The notes under the pieces: generated by a model
Seen by the model: the letters and a program-made list of their open reading frames with translations, nothing else
Told to the model about the DNA's origin: nothing
Databases searched by the model: none
Source: Actinomadura alba
Lineage (GTDB): Bacteria; Actinomycetota; Actinomycetes; Streptosporangiales; Streptosporangiaceae
Assembly: GCF_014323705.1 (NCBI RefSeq)
Contig: NZ_JABVEC010000002.1
Location: forward strand, 372,001 to 436,000
Reading direction: 5' to 3'
DNA length: 64,000 bases
Shown: piece by piece, positions 1-7,084 of the stretch
How positions within the stretch are numbered: the first letter of the stretch is position 1
How the letters are laid out: each line of letters starts with the position of its first letter
Program-made: the position numbers and the translations under genes

Positions 1-487
1 GCTGGGGGAGTGCCTCAACCTGGCCGTCGACGCGGCGGACGGCGACCTGATCGCCAAGATGGACGACGACGACATCTACGGCGAGCACTACTTGTCCGAC
101 CTCGTCCCGGCGTTCTCGTACACCGACGCCGACATCGTCGGGAAGCGCGCCTGCTACGTGCAGCTGAAGGCGATCAACGCGACGCTGCTGAGCAAGCCCG
201 AGACCGAGAACCGCTACGGCAACCTCGTGAGGGGCGGCACGCTGCTCGTCACCGGCGACGTTCTGCGCCGGCTGCGCTTCGACCATGTGCCGCGCGGATC
301 CGACACCCGGCTGCTGCGCAAGGCCAAGGCCGAGGGGATCCGGATCTACTCGGCGGACCGGTTCAACTACGTCTACGTCCGGAGCGCGGACCCGAGCGAC
401 CACACCTTCCAGGTGAACGACGCCGAACTGCTCAAGCAGGCCCGGGTCGAGTTCTACGGGGCGCCCGAACAGCACGTCTGCATCTGA
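1..487 (+). CDS. Glycosyltransferase family 2-like protein, C-terminal part
   Basis: The reading frame is open from the window edge (first full codon at base 2) to the TGA at 485-487, so the N-terminus is missing. The first visible residues include AVDAADGD, then a run of four aspartates in KMDDDDIYG. This matches the region around the metal-binding DxD of family 2 glycosyltransferases, in which a GD..A..DDDD pattern precedes a tyrosine-rich segment. The rest (about 140 residues) has no membrane segment and no second domain. It would transfer a sugar from a nucleotide donor, but the acceptor cannot be told from this fragment. Family assignment is inference from the DDDD context; the part outside the window would settle it. 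Confidence 0.6.
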   Translation, partial: LGECLNLAVDAADGDLIAKMDDDDIYGEHYLSDLVPAFSYTDADIVGKRACYVQLKAINATLLSKPETENRYGNLVRGGTLLVTGDVLRRLRFDHVPRGSDTRLLRKAKAEGIRIYSADRFNYVYVRSADPSDHTFQVNDAELLKQARVEFYGAPEQHVCI

Positions 488-783
488 CCTCAGGAGGACG
501 TCGGCCCATCCCCGAGCGCGCTCGAACCACTCGCCGATCGATGACCGCATGTGGACGAAAGCTGCTGTCGGGCTGGTCGAACGAGCGCTGAAGCCGTGGA
601 TCTTGCCAGGTCCGACGTCTGCGGGGCCTCAGACGCATTCGGCGCGCTTGATCAGAAGGGCCCATTGTCCGGAAATCCGCTTGACCCTCGGATGCCGTCA
701 GGTGATGATCACCGAGGTTGTCCGCTAGTCATACGTAGATAGTTGTATGTAGATGTTTGTGCGGTGCGTCCTGGAATGGGAGT
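488..783. other. Intergenic region with a perfect palindrome and AT-rich promoter-like stretch
   Basis: I see no convincing gene here. A perfect odd palindrome, GGTGATGATCACC, lies at 701-713 and could be an operator. It is followed at 725-760 by an unusually AT-rich stretch (TACGTAGATAGTTGTATGTAGATG) that likely holds the promoter of the LamG gene downstream. A TTGACC hexamer at 681-686 is a possible -35 element, but no good -10 lies at 17 bases from it. Confidence 0.35.
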
Positions 784-2553
784 GTGGCCTTGCCCGTACG
801 TCCTGGTGTCTGGATGGTGTCGGTGATGGTCGCCGCCGCGCTTCTCCAAGTGTCGTCCCTCGTACTGCCGGAGTCCGCGTACGCACAGGATGTCTCGCGC
901 GCTCATTCCGCGAATCCGAGGCCGGCTTCCGCCCTGGCCCCGCCTACCGTGTCATCGACGGACTATCCGGATGACGGCCAGTGGCGCGACGGAGTCGGCA
1001 GGTACGGGGACTTCGTCATCGACGACCCTGACGACCAAGCAGTGCGGTACGAACTGCGGCATAACAATGAGCCATTGATCACGCTGGAGACCAAGGCCGG
1101 GAAGCCGGTGACCGTGTCGCTCCTTCCGCGTCGCGCTGGACCCAATCTCCTCAGGGTTCAGTCCGTTAACGGCGAGGGCACTTGGAGCGCACCGACGACG
1201 TACGACTTCTCAGTCAAGGCGGGAACCACGTCCAAGGCCCATTGGAAGCTGGACGAGGCCGCTGACGCCACAGTGCTTCAGGCGGTGACCAGGGAGAACG
1301 AGGCTGAGATCTCCGCGCAACCGCACGGCGGCGTGACCCTGGGTGTGGAGGGTCAGCGCGGTACGGCGATGGGCCTTGACGGCGTCACCGGATACGCCGC
1401 CACCAGCGGTCCGATCGTGGATAACAGGAAGAGCTATTCGATCTCGGCCTGGGCACAGCCGGCGACAACGGCCGATGGCGTGCTTGTATCGCAGTCGGAT
1501 GACGATGTCACCGGATTCGGCCTTTCCGCCTCGGCCGGCCATTGGGTTTTCGACACGAGGTCGTCCGATGACGCGGCACCGGCACGCGCGGTGTCGGATG
1601 CGCAGGTGCAGGTAGGTGAGTGGTCACACATCGTCGGCGTCTACGACGCGACGGCACAGGACCTCACGGTCTACGTCAATGGAATCCGCGCCGGTGAGGT
1701 GTCGTTCGAGAAAAGCGCGCTGAACGCCTATGGTCCGCTCCGGATAGGAGCCGGTTTTTCCGACGGCGAGCCGACGGATCTCTTTCGCGGCCAGATCGAT
1801 GACGTCCAGGTGTTCGACCGAATTCTGGTGCCGGATGAGGTTCGGCAGCTGTCGGACCGGCCCGTGGTTCGGAAGGGGCGTTGGAAGCTCAATACCGACG
1901 GCAGTGACGACACCGGGCACGGAAATCATCTGACGCTGCACGGGGGTGCGGTGATCGATCCTGACTCCGGGTTCTTCTACGGGATGTCGCCGGCGGGTCT
2001 GCTGCTGAACGGGACCGACGGTCACGCTGAGACGGCGGCACCGGCGGTCCGCACGGACCAGAGTTTCACGATCGCAGGGTGGGTGAATCCCCCGAGCCGC
2101 CCCACCCAGGCAGCGACCGTGTTCTCCCAGGCCGGAACGGCCATCAACCGGTTCGCGCTGCGGTACGTCCCCGGGGAGGATCCGGCTGTTCAAGGCGAAT
2201 GGCGGCTTGAGATGGCCGACGAGGATTCGGCCTCCTCGCGGACGACCGCAGTCCGGCATCCGCAGTTCAACGAGGGCTCCTGGGAGCATCTCGCACTTGT
2301 ATATGACGCGGCCGGCGACACCATGAGCCTGTACGTCAACGGACGGCCGTACGCGGACGAGTCCGCGAAGGCCGGAGTGTTCGGTTTCAATGCATCGAAC
2401 GGCGGCCTGCAGGTGGGTCGTTCGAAGCTCGGTGACCCCGAGTACTGGCCTGGCGCCATCGATGATGTTTGGGCCTACCAAGGTGCCCTCAGCCAGGAAC
2501 AGATCGCCATCCTGGCCGTACCGAGTGAACTGGAGACTCAGGAGGGTCCCTGA
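784..2553 (+). CDS. Secreted protein with two LamG (concanavalin A-like) domains
   Basis: The product is about 590 residues. A hydrophobic N-terminal segment ending in AYAQ looks like a signal peptide. After a short linker two laminin-G/concanavalin-like modules follow, each starting with a W-K-L strand (near 1240 and 1885) and ending in the family's GxIDDVxxY/F motif (QIDDVQVF near 1800, AIDDVWAY near 2460). Both contain the YVNG strand. Such modules bind glycans or act as adhesion units. Related actinobacterial proteins often continue into RHS repeats and a toxin; this one stops right after the second module, so it is either a stand-alone secreted lectin-like protein or a shortened form. 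The start is uncertain: GTG at 784 gives the best signal peptide, TTG at 757 is also in frame, and neither has a well-spaced ribosome site. Confidence 0.75.
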   Translation: MALPVRPGVWMVSVMVAAALLQVSSLVLPESAYAQDVSRAHSANPRPASALAPPTVSSTDYPDDGQWRDGVGRYGDFVIDDPDDQAVRYELRHNNEPLITLETKAGKPVTVSLLPRRAGPNLLRVQSVNGEGTWSAPTTYDFSVKAGTTSKAHWKLDEAADATVLQAVTRENEAEISAQPHGGVTLGVEGQRGTAMGLDGVTGYAATSGPIVDNRKSYSISAWAQPATTADGVLVSQSDDDVTGFGLSASAGHWVFDTRSSDDAAPARAVSDAQVQVGEWSHIVGVYDATAQDLTVYVNGIRAGEVSFEKSALNAYGPLRIGAGFSDGEPTDLFRGQIDDVQVFDRILVPDEVRQLSDRPVVRKGRWKLNTDGSDDTGHGNHLTLHGGAVIDPDSGFFYGMSPAGLLLNGTDGHAETAAPAVRTDQSFTIAGWVNPPSRPTQAATVFSQAGTAINRFALRYVPGEDPAVQGEWRLEMADEDSASSRTTAVRHPQFNEGSWEHLALVYDAAGDTMSLYVNGRPYADESAKAGVFGFNASNGGLQVGRSKLGDPEYWPGAIDDVWAYQGALSQEQIAILAVPSELETQEGP

Positions 2554-2611
2554 GAATCGTGGGATCTGACCAAGTTACGCTGAATAGAGCACGGTTCTCG
2601 TCCTGAAGCTT

Positions 2612-2649
2612 CTTTCATAACATGCAAGGTACACTTCATGTTATGAAAG
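2612..2649 (+). promoter_or_regulatory. Inverted-repeat operator enclosing the -10 box of the MNT/HEPN operon
   Basis: A perfect 13-bp inverted repeat (CTTTCATAACATG at 2612-2624, CATGTTATGAAAG at 2637-2649) flanks a 12-base spacer. The spacer and its edge contain TACACT (2630-2635), a good -10 hexamer, seven bases before the ATG at 2643. A protein bound to both arms would cover promoter and start codon. The HTH domain of the first gene is the obvious candidate repressor; this is inference. Confidence 0.65.
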
Positions 2650-3224
2650 CTTCGGCGCCCATGCTGTTGCCTCTGCTGCGCTCGTCGTTCCAGGGTGAAC
2701 TGCTGGCCTGGCTGTTCCTGCATCCCGAAGGTGAGTTCTCGCTCGTCGAGCTGGCCAGGCGGTTCGAGGTCTCCGCCGCCACCGCCACTCGGGAGGCCGA
2801 TCGCTTCGTGGCCGCCGGTCTGCTCGCCGAGCGCCGGCAGGGCAATCTTCGGTTCGTGCGGGCCAAGACCGACAGCGTTGTGGCCGGGCCTCTCGCGGAG
2901 TTGCTCGCCGTGACCTATGGTCCAACCGCCGTGCTCGGCCCCCTTCTGGCCGAAACACCGCAGGTCGAAGAGGCATATGTGTACGGGTCGTGGGCCGCCC
3001 GTTACCGGGGGCGGCCAGGTGAGGTGCCGCGGGACGTGGACGTGCTCGTCATCGGTGACGCGGACGAGGATGACCTCTACGAGGTTTCCCGTAACGCAGA
3101 GCGCATACTCGGTCGCGAAGTCAACATCCGACGCGTGCCTCGAACGCTGTGGCGGAACCCTGAGGACGACGCATTCCTCTCCGCGGTGCTCAGCCGCCCC
3201 CTCGTACCGTTGAATCTCACATGA
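2643..3224 (+). CDS. MNT-type nucleotidyltransferase antitoxin with N-terminal HTH
   Basis: The protein has 193 residues. Residues 15-75 form an ArsR/MarR-like winged helix (SLVELARRFEVSAATATRE). Residues 108-185 form a minimal nucleotidyltransferase domain with G115-S116-W and the catalytic pair D131-V-D133 followed by VLVIG. This fits antitoxins of MNT/HEPN systems, which AMPylate or bind their HEPN toxin partner; the HTH suggests it also represses its own promoter. The ATG at 2643 is chosen because TACACT at 2630-2635 places the transcript start almost at this codon, giving a leaderless message. An in-frame ATG at 2622 lies inside the left operator arm. The stop overlaps the next start as ATGA, so the two genes are translationally coupled. 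Confidence 0.8.
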   Translation: MKASAPMLLPLLRSSFQGELLAWLFLHPEGEFSLVELARRFEVSAATATREADRFVAAGLLAERRQGNLRFVRAKTDSVVAGPLAELLAVTYGPTAVLGPLLAETPQVEEAYVYGSWAARYRGRPGEVPRDVDVLVIGDADEDDLYEVSRNAERILGREVNIRRVPRTLWRNPEDDAFLSAVLSRPLVPLNLT

Positions 3225-3685
3225 GGTGGGAGCAGGGGCGCGCGGACATCGAAGGCATGCTGCAGCGCGGTGAACTGGAACGCGTGCCGCCGAGCCGCAG
3301 CCACGCCGATGAGCTGATTGCCCAGGCTCGCGCCCATCTGGTTTCCGCCAAGGTCGTGGCGGAGGCGGACGCCGTGGGGGCATTCCAGTTGCTGTACGAC
3401 GCCGCGCGGAAGGTCCTCTGTGGGGTTCTGGCCAACCAGGGGTTGCGGGCGACCAGCCGAGGAGGACACATCGTCGTGTACGAGGCACTTGCCGCGCAAC
3501 TGGACCCGCCACTCGGACCCGCGCTGAGACCGTTCGACCGAATGCGCCGACGTCGTAATCACGCCGAGTATCCGCAAGTTGAGTCTCCGCAGTTCACGAC
3601 GGATGAAGCGCTGCGTGAGGCTCCGAAGGTGGAGAAGATCCTCGATCTGGCCGTGCGGGTCACCGACCAGATGAGCCCTTACTGA
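3221..3685 (+). CDS. HEPN-domain toxin partner of the MNT antitoxin
   Basis: This is a 154-residue, mostly helical protein with no signal peptide. It carries the HEPN RNase signature R-x4-6-H: an arginine cluster R107 to R112 followed by N113-H114-A-E-Y. The domain resembles the SAV_6107-type HEPN family. HEPN toxins cut RNA, often tRNA or mRNA, and are kept inactive by the MNT partner. The ATG overlaps the stop of the upstream MNT gene by four bases, as expected for a co-translated pair. The target RNA and whether the partner AMPylates it cannot be read from sequence. Confidence 0.75.
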   Translation: MRWEQGRADIEGMLQRGELERVPPSRSHADELIAQARAHLVSAKVVAEADAVGAFQLLYDAARKVLCGVLANQGLRATSRGGHIVVYEALAAQLDPPLGPALRPFDRMRRRRNHAEYPQVESPQFTTDEALREAPKVEKILDLAVRVTDQMSPY

Positions 3686-3743
3686 GGGTTGACCGAGATC
3701 AGCTCGACGCGCTCCCTGGATGCGCCGGCACCCACGTCCAGCT

Positions 3744-3794
3744 CACCGGCTGGTCACCGTGACCGCGATCGAGTGCCGCTCGGATGCCTGTCGA
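3744..3794 (+). pseudogene. Remnant of a RelE-family toxin C-terminus
   Basis: One frame reads HRLVTVTAIECRSDACR. This closely matches the usual RelE/ParE ending (LVTVxAIEHRxDAYR) and the corresponding stretch of the complete toxin gene at 4332. No other part of a RelE gene is recognisable around it, and two conserved positions are changed (H to C, Y to C). It appears to be the last trace of a second, deleted toxin gene. Confidence 0.5.
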
Positions 3795-3911
3795 CGAGAG
3801 CGGGAGCCGGGCGGCGTACATGCTCGGCCTGGATCTCGTGTGGCTCGACGGGGGCGAGTGTCCGCGGTAGTACCGGGTCCGCGCCGGTACGGCCACCGGC
3901 GATCGAGTGAT

Positions 3912-3959
3912 GTTGATCAAGTATCGAGGTGCACAGAGGTGCTTCGATGCTTGATCGAC
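3912..3959 (+). terminator. Long stem-loop between toxin-antitoxin loci
   Basis: The arms 3912-3927 and 3944-3959 pair over 16 positions. Fourteen are Watson-Crick pairs and two are G-U pairs if read as + strand RNA, around a 16-base loop. On the opposite strand the two odd positions would be A-C mismatches, so the fold favours a rightward transcript. There is no U-run, so a terminator or a transcript-stabilising hairpin are both possible. Confidence 0.4.
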
Positions 3960-4050
3960 ATGGGTGCTGTGGGTGGTTCCTACCCGGGGCGTCGCCCGGA
4001 GCCAGCCAACCTGTACAGACTTCGCGCCATCATGTGCCTATACCTATGGC

Positions 4051-4335
4051 ATGAGCACTAGGCCGTTCACCGACGCGAGGAATCATCTGTCGGAGTTGAT
4101 CGAAGAGGTTCGGCGTACCCACGAGCGGGTGGCGATCACGCGGCACGGCCACCCGGTGGCGGTATGGATCTCCCCTGATGATCTGGCGGCTCTGGAGGAG
4201 ACCCTCGACGTTCTGTCCAGTCCGGCGGTGATGCGCCAGCTCGCCGAGTCGCAAGAGGCGATCGAGGCCGGAGACGTGCTCGACGCCGATGAGCTCGCGG
4301 TGTTGATGGCCAAGCGTGCTCGCAGGTCGGCATGA
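4051..4335 (+). CDS. Phd/YefM-family antitoxin
   Basis: The protein has 94 residues. The N-terminal half has the Phd/YefM DNA-binding fold: FTDARNHLSELIEEV, then VAITRHGHPVAVWIS and an acidic helix beginning DDLAALEET. The C-terminal half (LAESQEAIEAGDVLDADEL) is the acidic tail that normally wraps and neutralises a RelE-type toxin. Start at 4051 fits the family length; the frame stays open upstream to 3964 but that sequence is not Phd-like. The stop overlaps the toxin start as ATGA. It probably represses its own operon, as in known Phd/YefM systems. Because the toxin gene is damaged, this antitoxin may now be an orphan. Confidence 0.85.
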   Translation: MSTRPFTDARNHLSELIEEVRRTHERVAITRHGHPVAVWISPDDLAALEETLDVLSSPAVMRQLAESQEAIEAGDVLDADELAVLMAKRARRSA

Positions 4336-4682
4336 CCGAGGATGCCCAGGGGTCGGCCGACGACCCGCTCGAGACCTACGCCTTAAGGGTCACGGGTCCG
4401 GCCGCGCGTGTCCTCGCCTCCCGGCTACCGGAGAAGGTGGCCACCGTCGTCCACGAGTTCATCACCACGACGCTCCTGGAGAACCCGTACCGGATCGGCA
4501 AGATGCTGTTGCTTCCTCCGTACGCCGGCACTCGGTCCGCCCAGCGCGGTGCGTACCGAGTGCTTTATGAGATCGACGACGAGAATCGGCTGGTCACCGT
4601 GACGCGGTCGAGCACCGCGCCGACGCCTACCGGCCGCGCTGACAGCGGGGCTCGCGCCCATGAGCCGATTCTGCCGCGCTGA
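4332..4682 (+). CDS. RelE/ParE-family toxin with frameshifted C-terminus
   Basis: Residues 1-90 follow the RelE/ParE plasmid-stabilisation fold: YALRVTGPAARVLA, LPEKVATVVHEFI, RIGKMLLLPPYAG, YRVLYEIDDENRLVTV. After codon 91 (ACG at 4602) the frame runs into unrelated residues (RSSTAPTPTGRADSG and on to 4682). The neighbouring frame from 4604 reads AVEHRADAYRPR and stops at 4640-4642, which is exactly the canonical family ending. One base, probably a C after GTGAC, has therefore been lost near 4603. The missing HRADAYR segment carries the arginine and tyrosine used in mRNA cleavage, so the product is probably inactive. A sequencing error is the alternative. The gene is coupled to the Phd antitoxin by an ATGA overlap. 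Confidence 0.75.
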   Translation: MTEDAQGSADDPLETYALRVTGPAARVLASRLPEKVATVVHEFITTTLLENPYRIGKMLLLPPYAGTRSAQRGAYRVLYEIDDENRLVTVTRSSTAPTPTGRADSGARAHEPILPR

Positions 4683-4740
4683 ACCGGACGACCGGGGCCG
4701 TGATGACACGTTATGTCGCCGGGGTCGGGCGGCGCCGCCG

Positions 4741-5586
4741 TCAGCCGCTCAACGTGGCGACCTGGGTGGCCGGTGGTGTCTTGATGAGTACGGGCTCGCC
4801 CCAGCGCTCGTAGCTGGCGGTGTGCGTGGCCTTCACGCCGGCCGGGCTGAGCAGGGTGGCCTCGAACTTGCGGGGCAGTCCCTTGTCGTCCACCCACAAC
4901 TGCCAGCTCACCTCGGGCAGCCCGGCCTTCGCCATCTGGTCGAAGCTCGGATCGGCCGCCGCCATCGCCGCCGTCTTGGTCGTGCCGGTGTAGTGCTGGA
5001 CCTGGACGCCGTTCACGGCATCGGTGCCGACCGGTCGCGTCAACGTGCCGTTCCGTACAAGCGCGAGCCCGGTGTCGGCGGACACCTCCCGCAGCGACTT
5101 CTCGGTCTCGTTGTAGATCGTGGAGAACACTCTGGCGAACGGGCCGAGTTGCGGATTGCTCAGGTCCTGGCGGGACAGCCGGATCCACGGCTTTCCGGGC
5201 GCCTGCTCCACGCCGTCGACCCTGGTGTAGATGACGCCATCGGTCACCACCGCCTCCGTGGTGGTGGGTTTCGCCTTGTCCGACTCGATGATCGTCATCT
5301 GGGCGGTCGGTGAGGGCGCGTCTGTACGGACCTGCGCCGTCACCTTCTCCTGCTCCTTTTGACTTGTGGCCGCGGATATGACCACGTGCGCGTGAAGCGT
5401 ACGGGCGGACTTCACCTGCCGAGAGATCACGTCGACCAATGCCACAGGCTGGTCGGGCAGGGTCACCTGCTTGAGCGCGGCTGCCGGGACGGCGGGCTCT
5501 CGCCGTGGTCCTTCGTCGTCGGAACATGCGACCGAGCCCAAGATGATGAACGCACCGATGGTCCCGATCGCTGTGAGTCGCCTCAT
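4741..5586 (-). CDS. LppX/LprG-like lipoprotein
   Basis: The protein has 281 residues. The N-terminus MRRLTAIGTIGAFIILGSVAC is a lipoprotein signal peptide with Cys21 as lipidation site, followed by an acidic linker (SDDEGPRRE). The mature part shows the pattern of actinobacterial LppX/LprA/F/G proteins: alternating strands, a central VVTDGVIYTRVDG stretch, PWIRLS, and a C-terminal WVDDKGLPRKFEATL. Members of that fold bind lipids or lipoglycans at the outer face of the membrane. It stands alone on the minus strand, facing the RelE gene, so no partner is indicated. Family call is by pattern; the ligand is unknown. Confidence 0.65.
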   Translation of the reverse strand: MRRLTAIGTIGAFIILGSVACSDDEGPRREPAVPAAALKQVTLPDQPVALVDVISRQVKSARTLHAHVVISAATSQKEQEKVTAQVRTDAPSPTAQMTIIESDKAKPTTTEAVVTDGVIYTRVDGVEQAPGKPWIRLSRQDLSNPQLGPFARVFSTIYNETEKSLREVSADTGLALVRNGTLTRPVGTDAVNGVQVQHYTGTTKTAAMAAADPSFDQMAKAGLPEVSWQLWVDDKGLPRKFEATLLSPAGVKATHTASYERWGEPVLIKTPPATQVATLSG

Positions 5587-5633
5587 GGCGGGCAGCTTAA
5601 AGAATATTCCGGTGCATCGTCAGCTCTAGCGCG

Positions 5634-5662
5634 GCCCAATGTTGAATTGGGCCTTTAGGCCC
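5634..5662. repeat. Two overlapping short hairpins shared with the toxin gene leader
   Basis: GCCCAAT/ATTGGGC (5634-5640, 5646-5652) forms one hairpin. GGGCC/GGCCC (5649-5653, 5658-5662) forms a second that competes with it. The second, TTGGGCCTTTAGGCCC, has a near copy (TTGGGCCCTGAGGCCC) at about 7014-7029 in front of the intact HINT toxin gene. So the duplication includes the leader. Confidence 0.45.
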
Positions 5663-5721
5663 ATTCGCTGGGTCGTCAAGCTTGGTTGTGTCGAGTTTTA
5701 CTCGATGGCATAGGGGTTCTG

Positions 5722-5962
5722 GTGATCGGTGGGCGATGGGACCGAGGGGAGGGGCCGGCCGCTCATATCGCGCTGGTCGCGGCGGTGGTGGCGTCGCTTG
5801 TGGCGGTGGGAGTGTGCCGCAGAGCAGCAAGGGGATCGTCGCGCTCTTCGCCGAAGATTGCGTGCGCCTCCTACGGCCCTCGATTTCCGGCGAGGCGAGT
5901 CAGGCTCGGCCGAGTGGGCGATGTGGCCCGCCGATATCCGTGAAGGGGGCGGTTGGGTCCTA
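5722..5962 (+). pseudogene. Decayed 5' copy of the HINT polymorphic toxin gene
   Basis: From the GTG at 5722 the frame reads GGRWDRGEGP followed by a membrane segment (IALVAAVVASLVAVG). This is almost the same as the start of the intact toxin at 7085 (RRWDRGEGP, IALVAAMVASLVAVG). Near 5810 one G is missing. The continuation, VPQSSKGIVALFAEDC, is then found in the next frame, matching VPESVTGEVKAALCK of the intact copy. Similarity fades before the IS element begins at 5963. The copy is a frameshifted, truncated paralogue; whether the IS insertion or an earlier deletion removed the rest is not visible. Confidence 0.65.
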
Positions 5963-6874
5963 GGGCCTGTTTCGAAGTGGGCGGAGCCATTCGTTGATGG
6001 CGGCGATGTCGAGGGTGGCCTGGTAGCGGATGGCGAGTTTGTCGAAGCGCGTGGCCATGGCGCGGTGGTGTTTGAGGCGGTTGATGCCGCACTCGACGGC
6101 GTGACGCTGCCGGTAGATGGCGGGGTCGAACGCCGGTGGCCTGCCGCCGTTGGAGCCTTTGGCGCGGCGGGCGGCGTCTTGGTCGGTCTTGCTGGGGATG
6201 GTGGCCTTGATCGCGCGGCGCCGCAGGTAGGCGCGATTGGCGCGCGAGGTGTAGGCCTTGTCGGCCAGGACCCGGTCCGGCCGGGTCCGGGGCCGGCCAC
6301 CACCGGTGCGGGGAACCCGGATCGCGGCCAGGACCGGGATGAACTGCGGGCTGTCCCCGCGCTGCCCGGCGGTCAAGAGCATCGACAGTGGCCGTTGGCC
6401 TTGCTCGCAGGCGAGGTGAAGCTTGGTGGTCAACCCGCCGCGTGAGCGGCCCAAGGCGTGGTCGGCCGGCTCGCAACCCCTGCCGCCGGGAGGTTCCCTT
6501 TGCTCCTGCGGGCGTCTGCGGGCACCGGCGGCGTGCTGGTGCGCCCGCACGATGGTGGAATCCACGCTGACGTCCCAGCCGATCACGGCGGCCGCATCAG
6601 CGCGCGTCTGCAGCCTGGTCAGGATCCGCCGCCAGACACCGGCCCGCTGCCAGCGGCGGAACAACCCGTACACCGCTGTCCAAGAGCCATAGCACTCCGG
6701 CACATCCCGCCACGGCGCACCGACCCGCACCCGCCACCGGATCCCATTGATGAGCTGCCGCTTGGTCCACTTCGACGGTCGGCCTGGCCGCTTGGGCACG
6801 GGCAGCAACGGTTCCAAAACCGCCCACTGCGCGTCAGTCAGGTCGAACCGCCTCGTCACCGCTAGGGTGGCCAC
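5960..6874 (-). CDS. IS5-family transposase (DDE)
   Basis: The 304-residue transposase is in one frame. The N-terminal region ([28 protein letters not shown]) is the DUF4096-type helix-turn-helix domain of IS5-family transposases. The catalytic DDE residues are recognisable as D in [11 protein letters not shown] in VLADKAYTS and E in [12 protein letters not shown]. It excises and inserts the element by cut-and-paste or replicative transfer. The gene reads straight through the left terminal repeat, and its TAG stop (5960-5962) is made of flanking DNA including the target TA. GTG at 6874 is the first start; GTG at 6859 is also possible. Confidence 0.9.
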   Translation of the reverse strand: MATLAVTRRFDLTDAQWAVLEPLLPVPKRPGRPSKWTKRQLINGIRWRVRVGAPWRDVPECYGSWTAVYGLFRRWQRAGVWRRILTRLQTRADAAAVIGWDVSVDSTIVRAHQHAAGARRRPQEQREPPGGRGCEPADHALGRSRGGLTTKLHLACEQGQRPLSMLLTAGQRGDSPQFIPVLAAIRVPRTGGGRPRTRPDRVLADKAYTSRANRAYLRRRAIKATIPSKTDQDAARRAKGSNGGRPPAFDPAIYRQRHAVECGINRLKHHRAMATRFDKLAIRYQATLDIAAINEWLRPLRNRP

Positions 6875-6983
6875 GAGGTCTCCGGTGTCAGGTTCTTCTT
6901 GGTCGATGAACCATCTACCGGAGACCTCACTGCTTAACGATCACGACACACCGCCCACCCCGACCAGACTTCGAAACACGCCC
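5963..6983 (-). mobile_element. IS5-family insertion sequence, complete
   Basis: The element is 1021 bp with terminal inverted repeats. The left end is GGGCCTGTTTCGAAGT (5963-5978) and the right end reads GGGCGTGTTTCGAAGT on the opposite strand, 15 of 16 identical. The dinucleotide TA flanks both ends (5961-5962 and 6984-6985) and is the likely target duplication. The single transposase gene fills nearly the whole element. Intact ends, an intact gene and a visible duplication suggest a fairly recent insertion. Confidence 0.85.
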
Positions 6984-7084
6984 TAGGGCCCCTTCTTCGG
7001 TGAGAGGTGCGCTTGGGCCCTGAGGCCCTTTTCTCCGATAGATCCCTTTGGTTGGCTCGGGTTCTTCATATTGAGGAGGGCCGA

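Larger units (their letters stand above)
3686..4050. other. Gene-poor stretch between two toxin-antitoxin loci
   Basis: Besides the RelE remnant (3744-3794) and a long stem-loop (3912-3959), I see no gene. Just before the Phd gene, CTATACC at 4039-4045 provides a TATACC -10-like hexamer (4040-4045) five bases ahead of the ATG at 4051, which suggests a leaderless toxin-antitoxin transcript. Confidence 0.4.
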
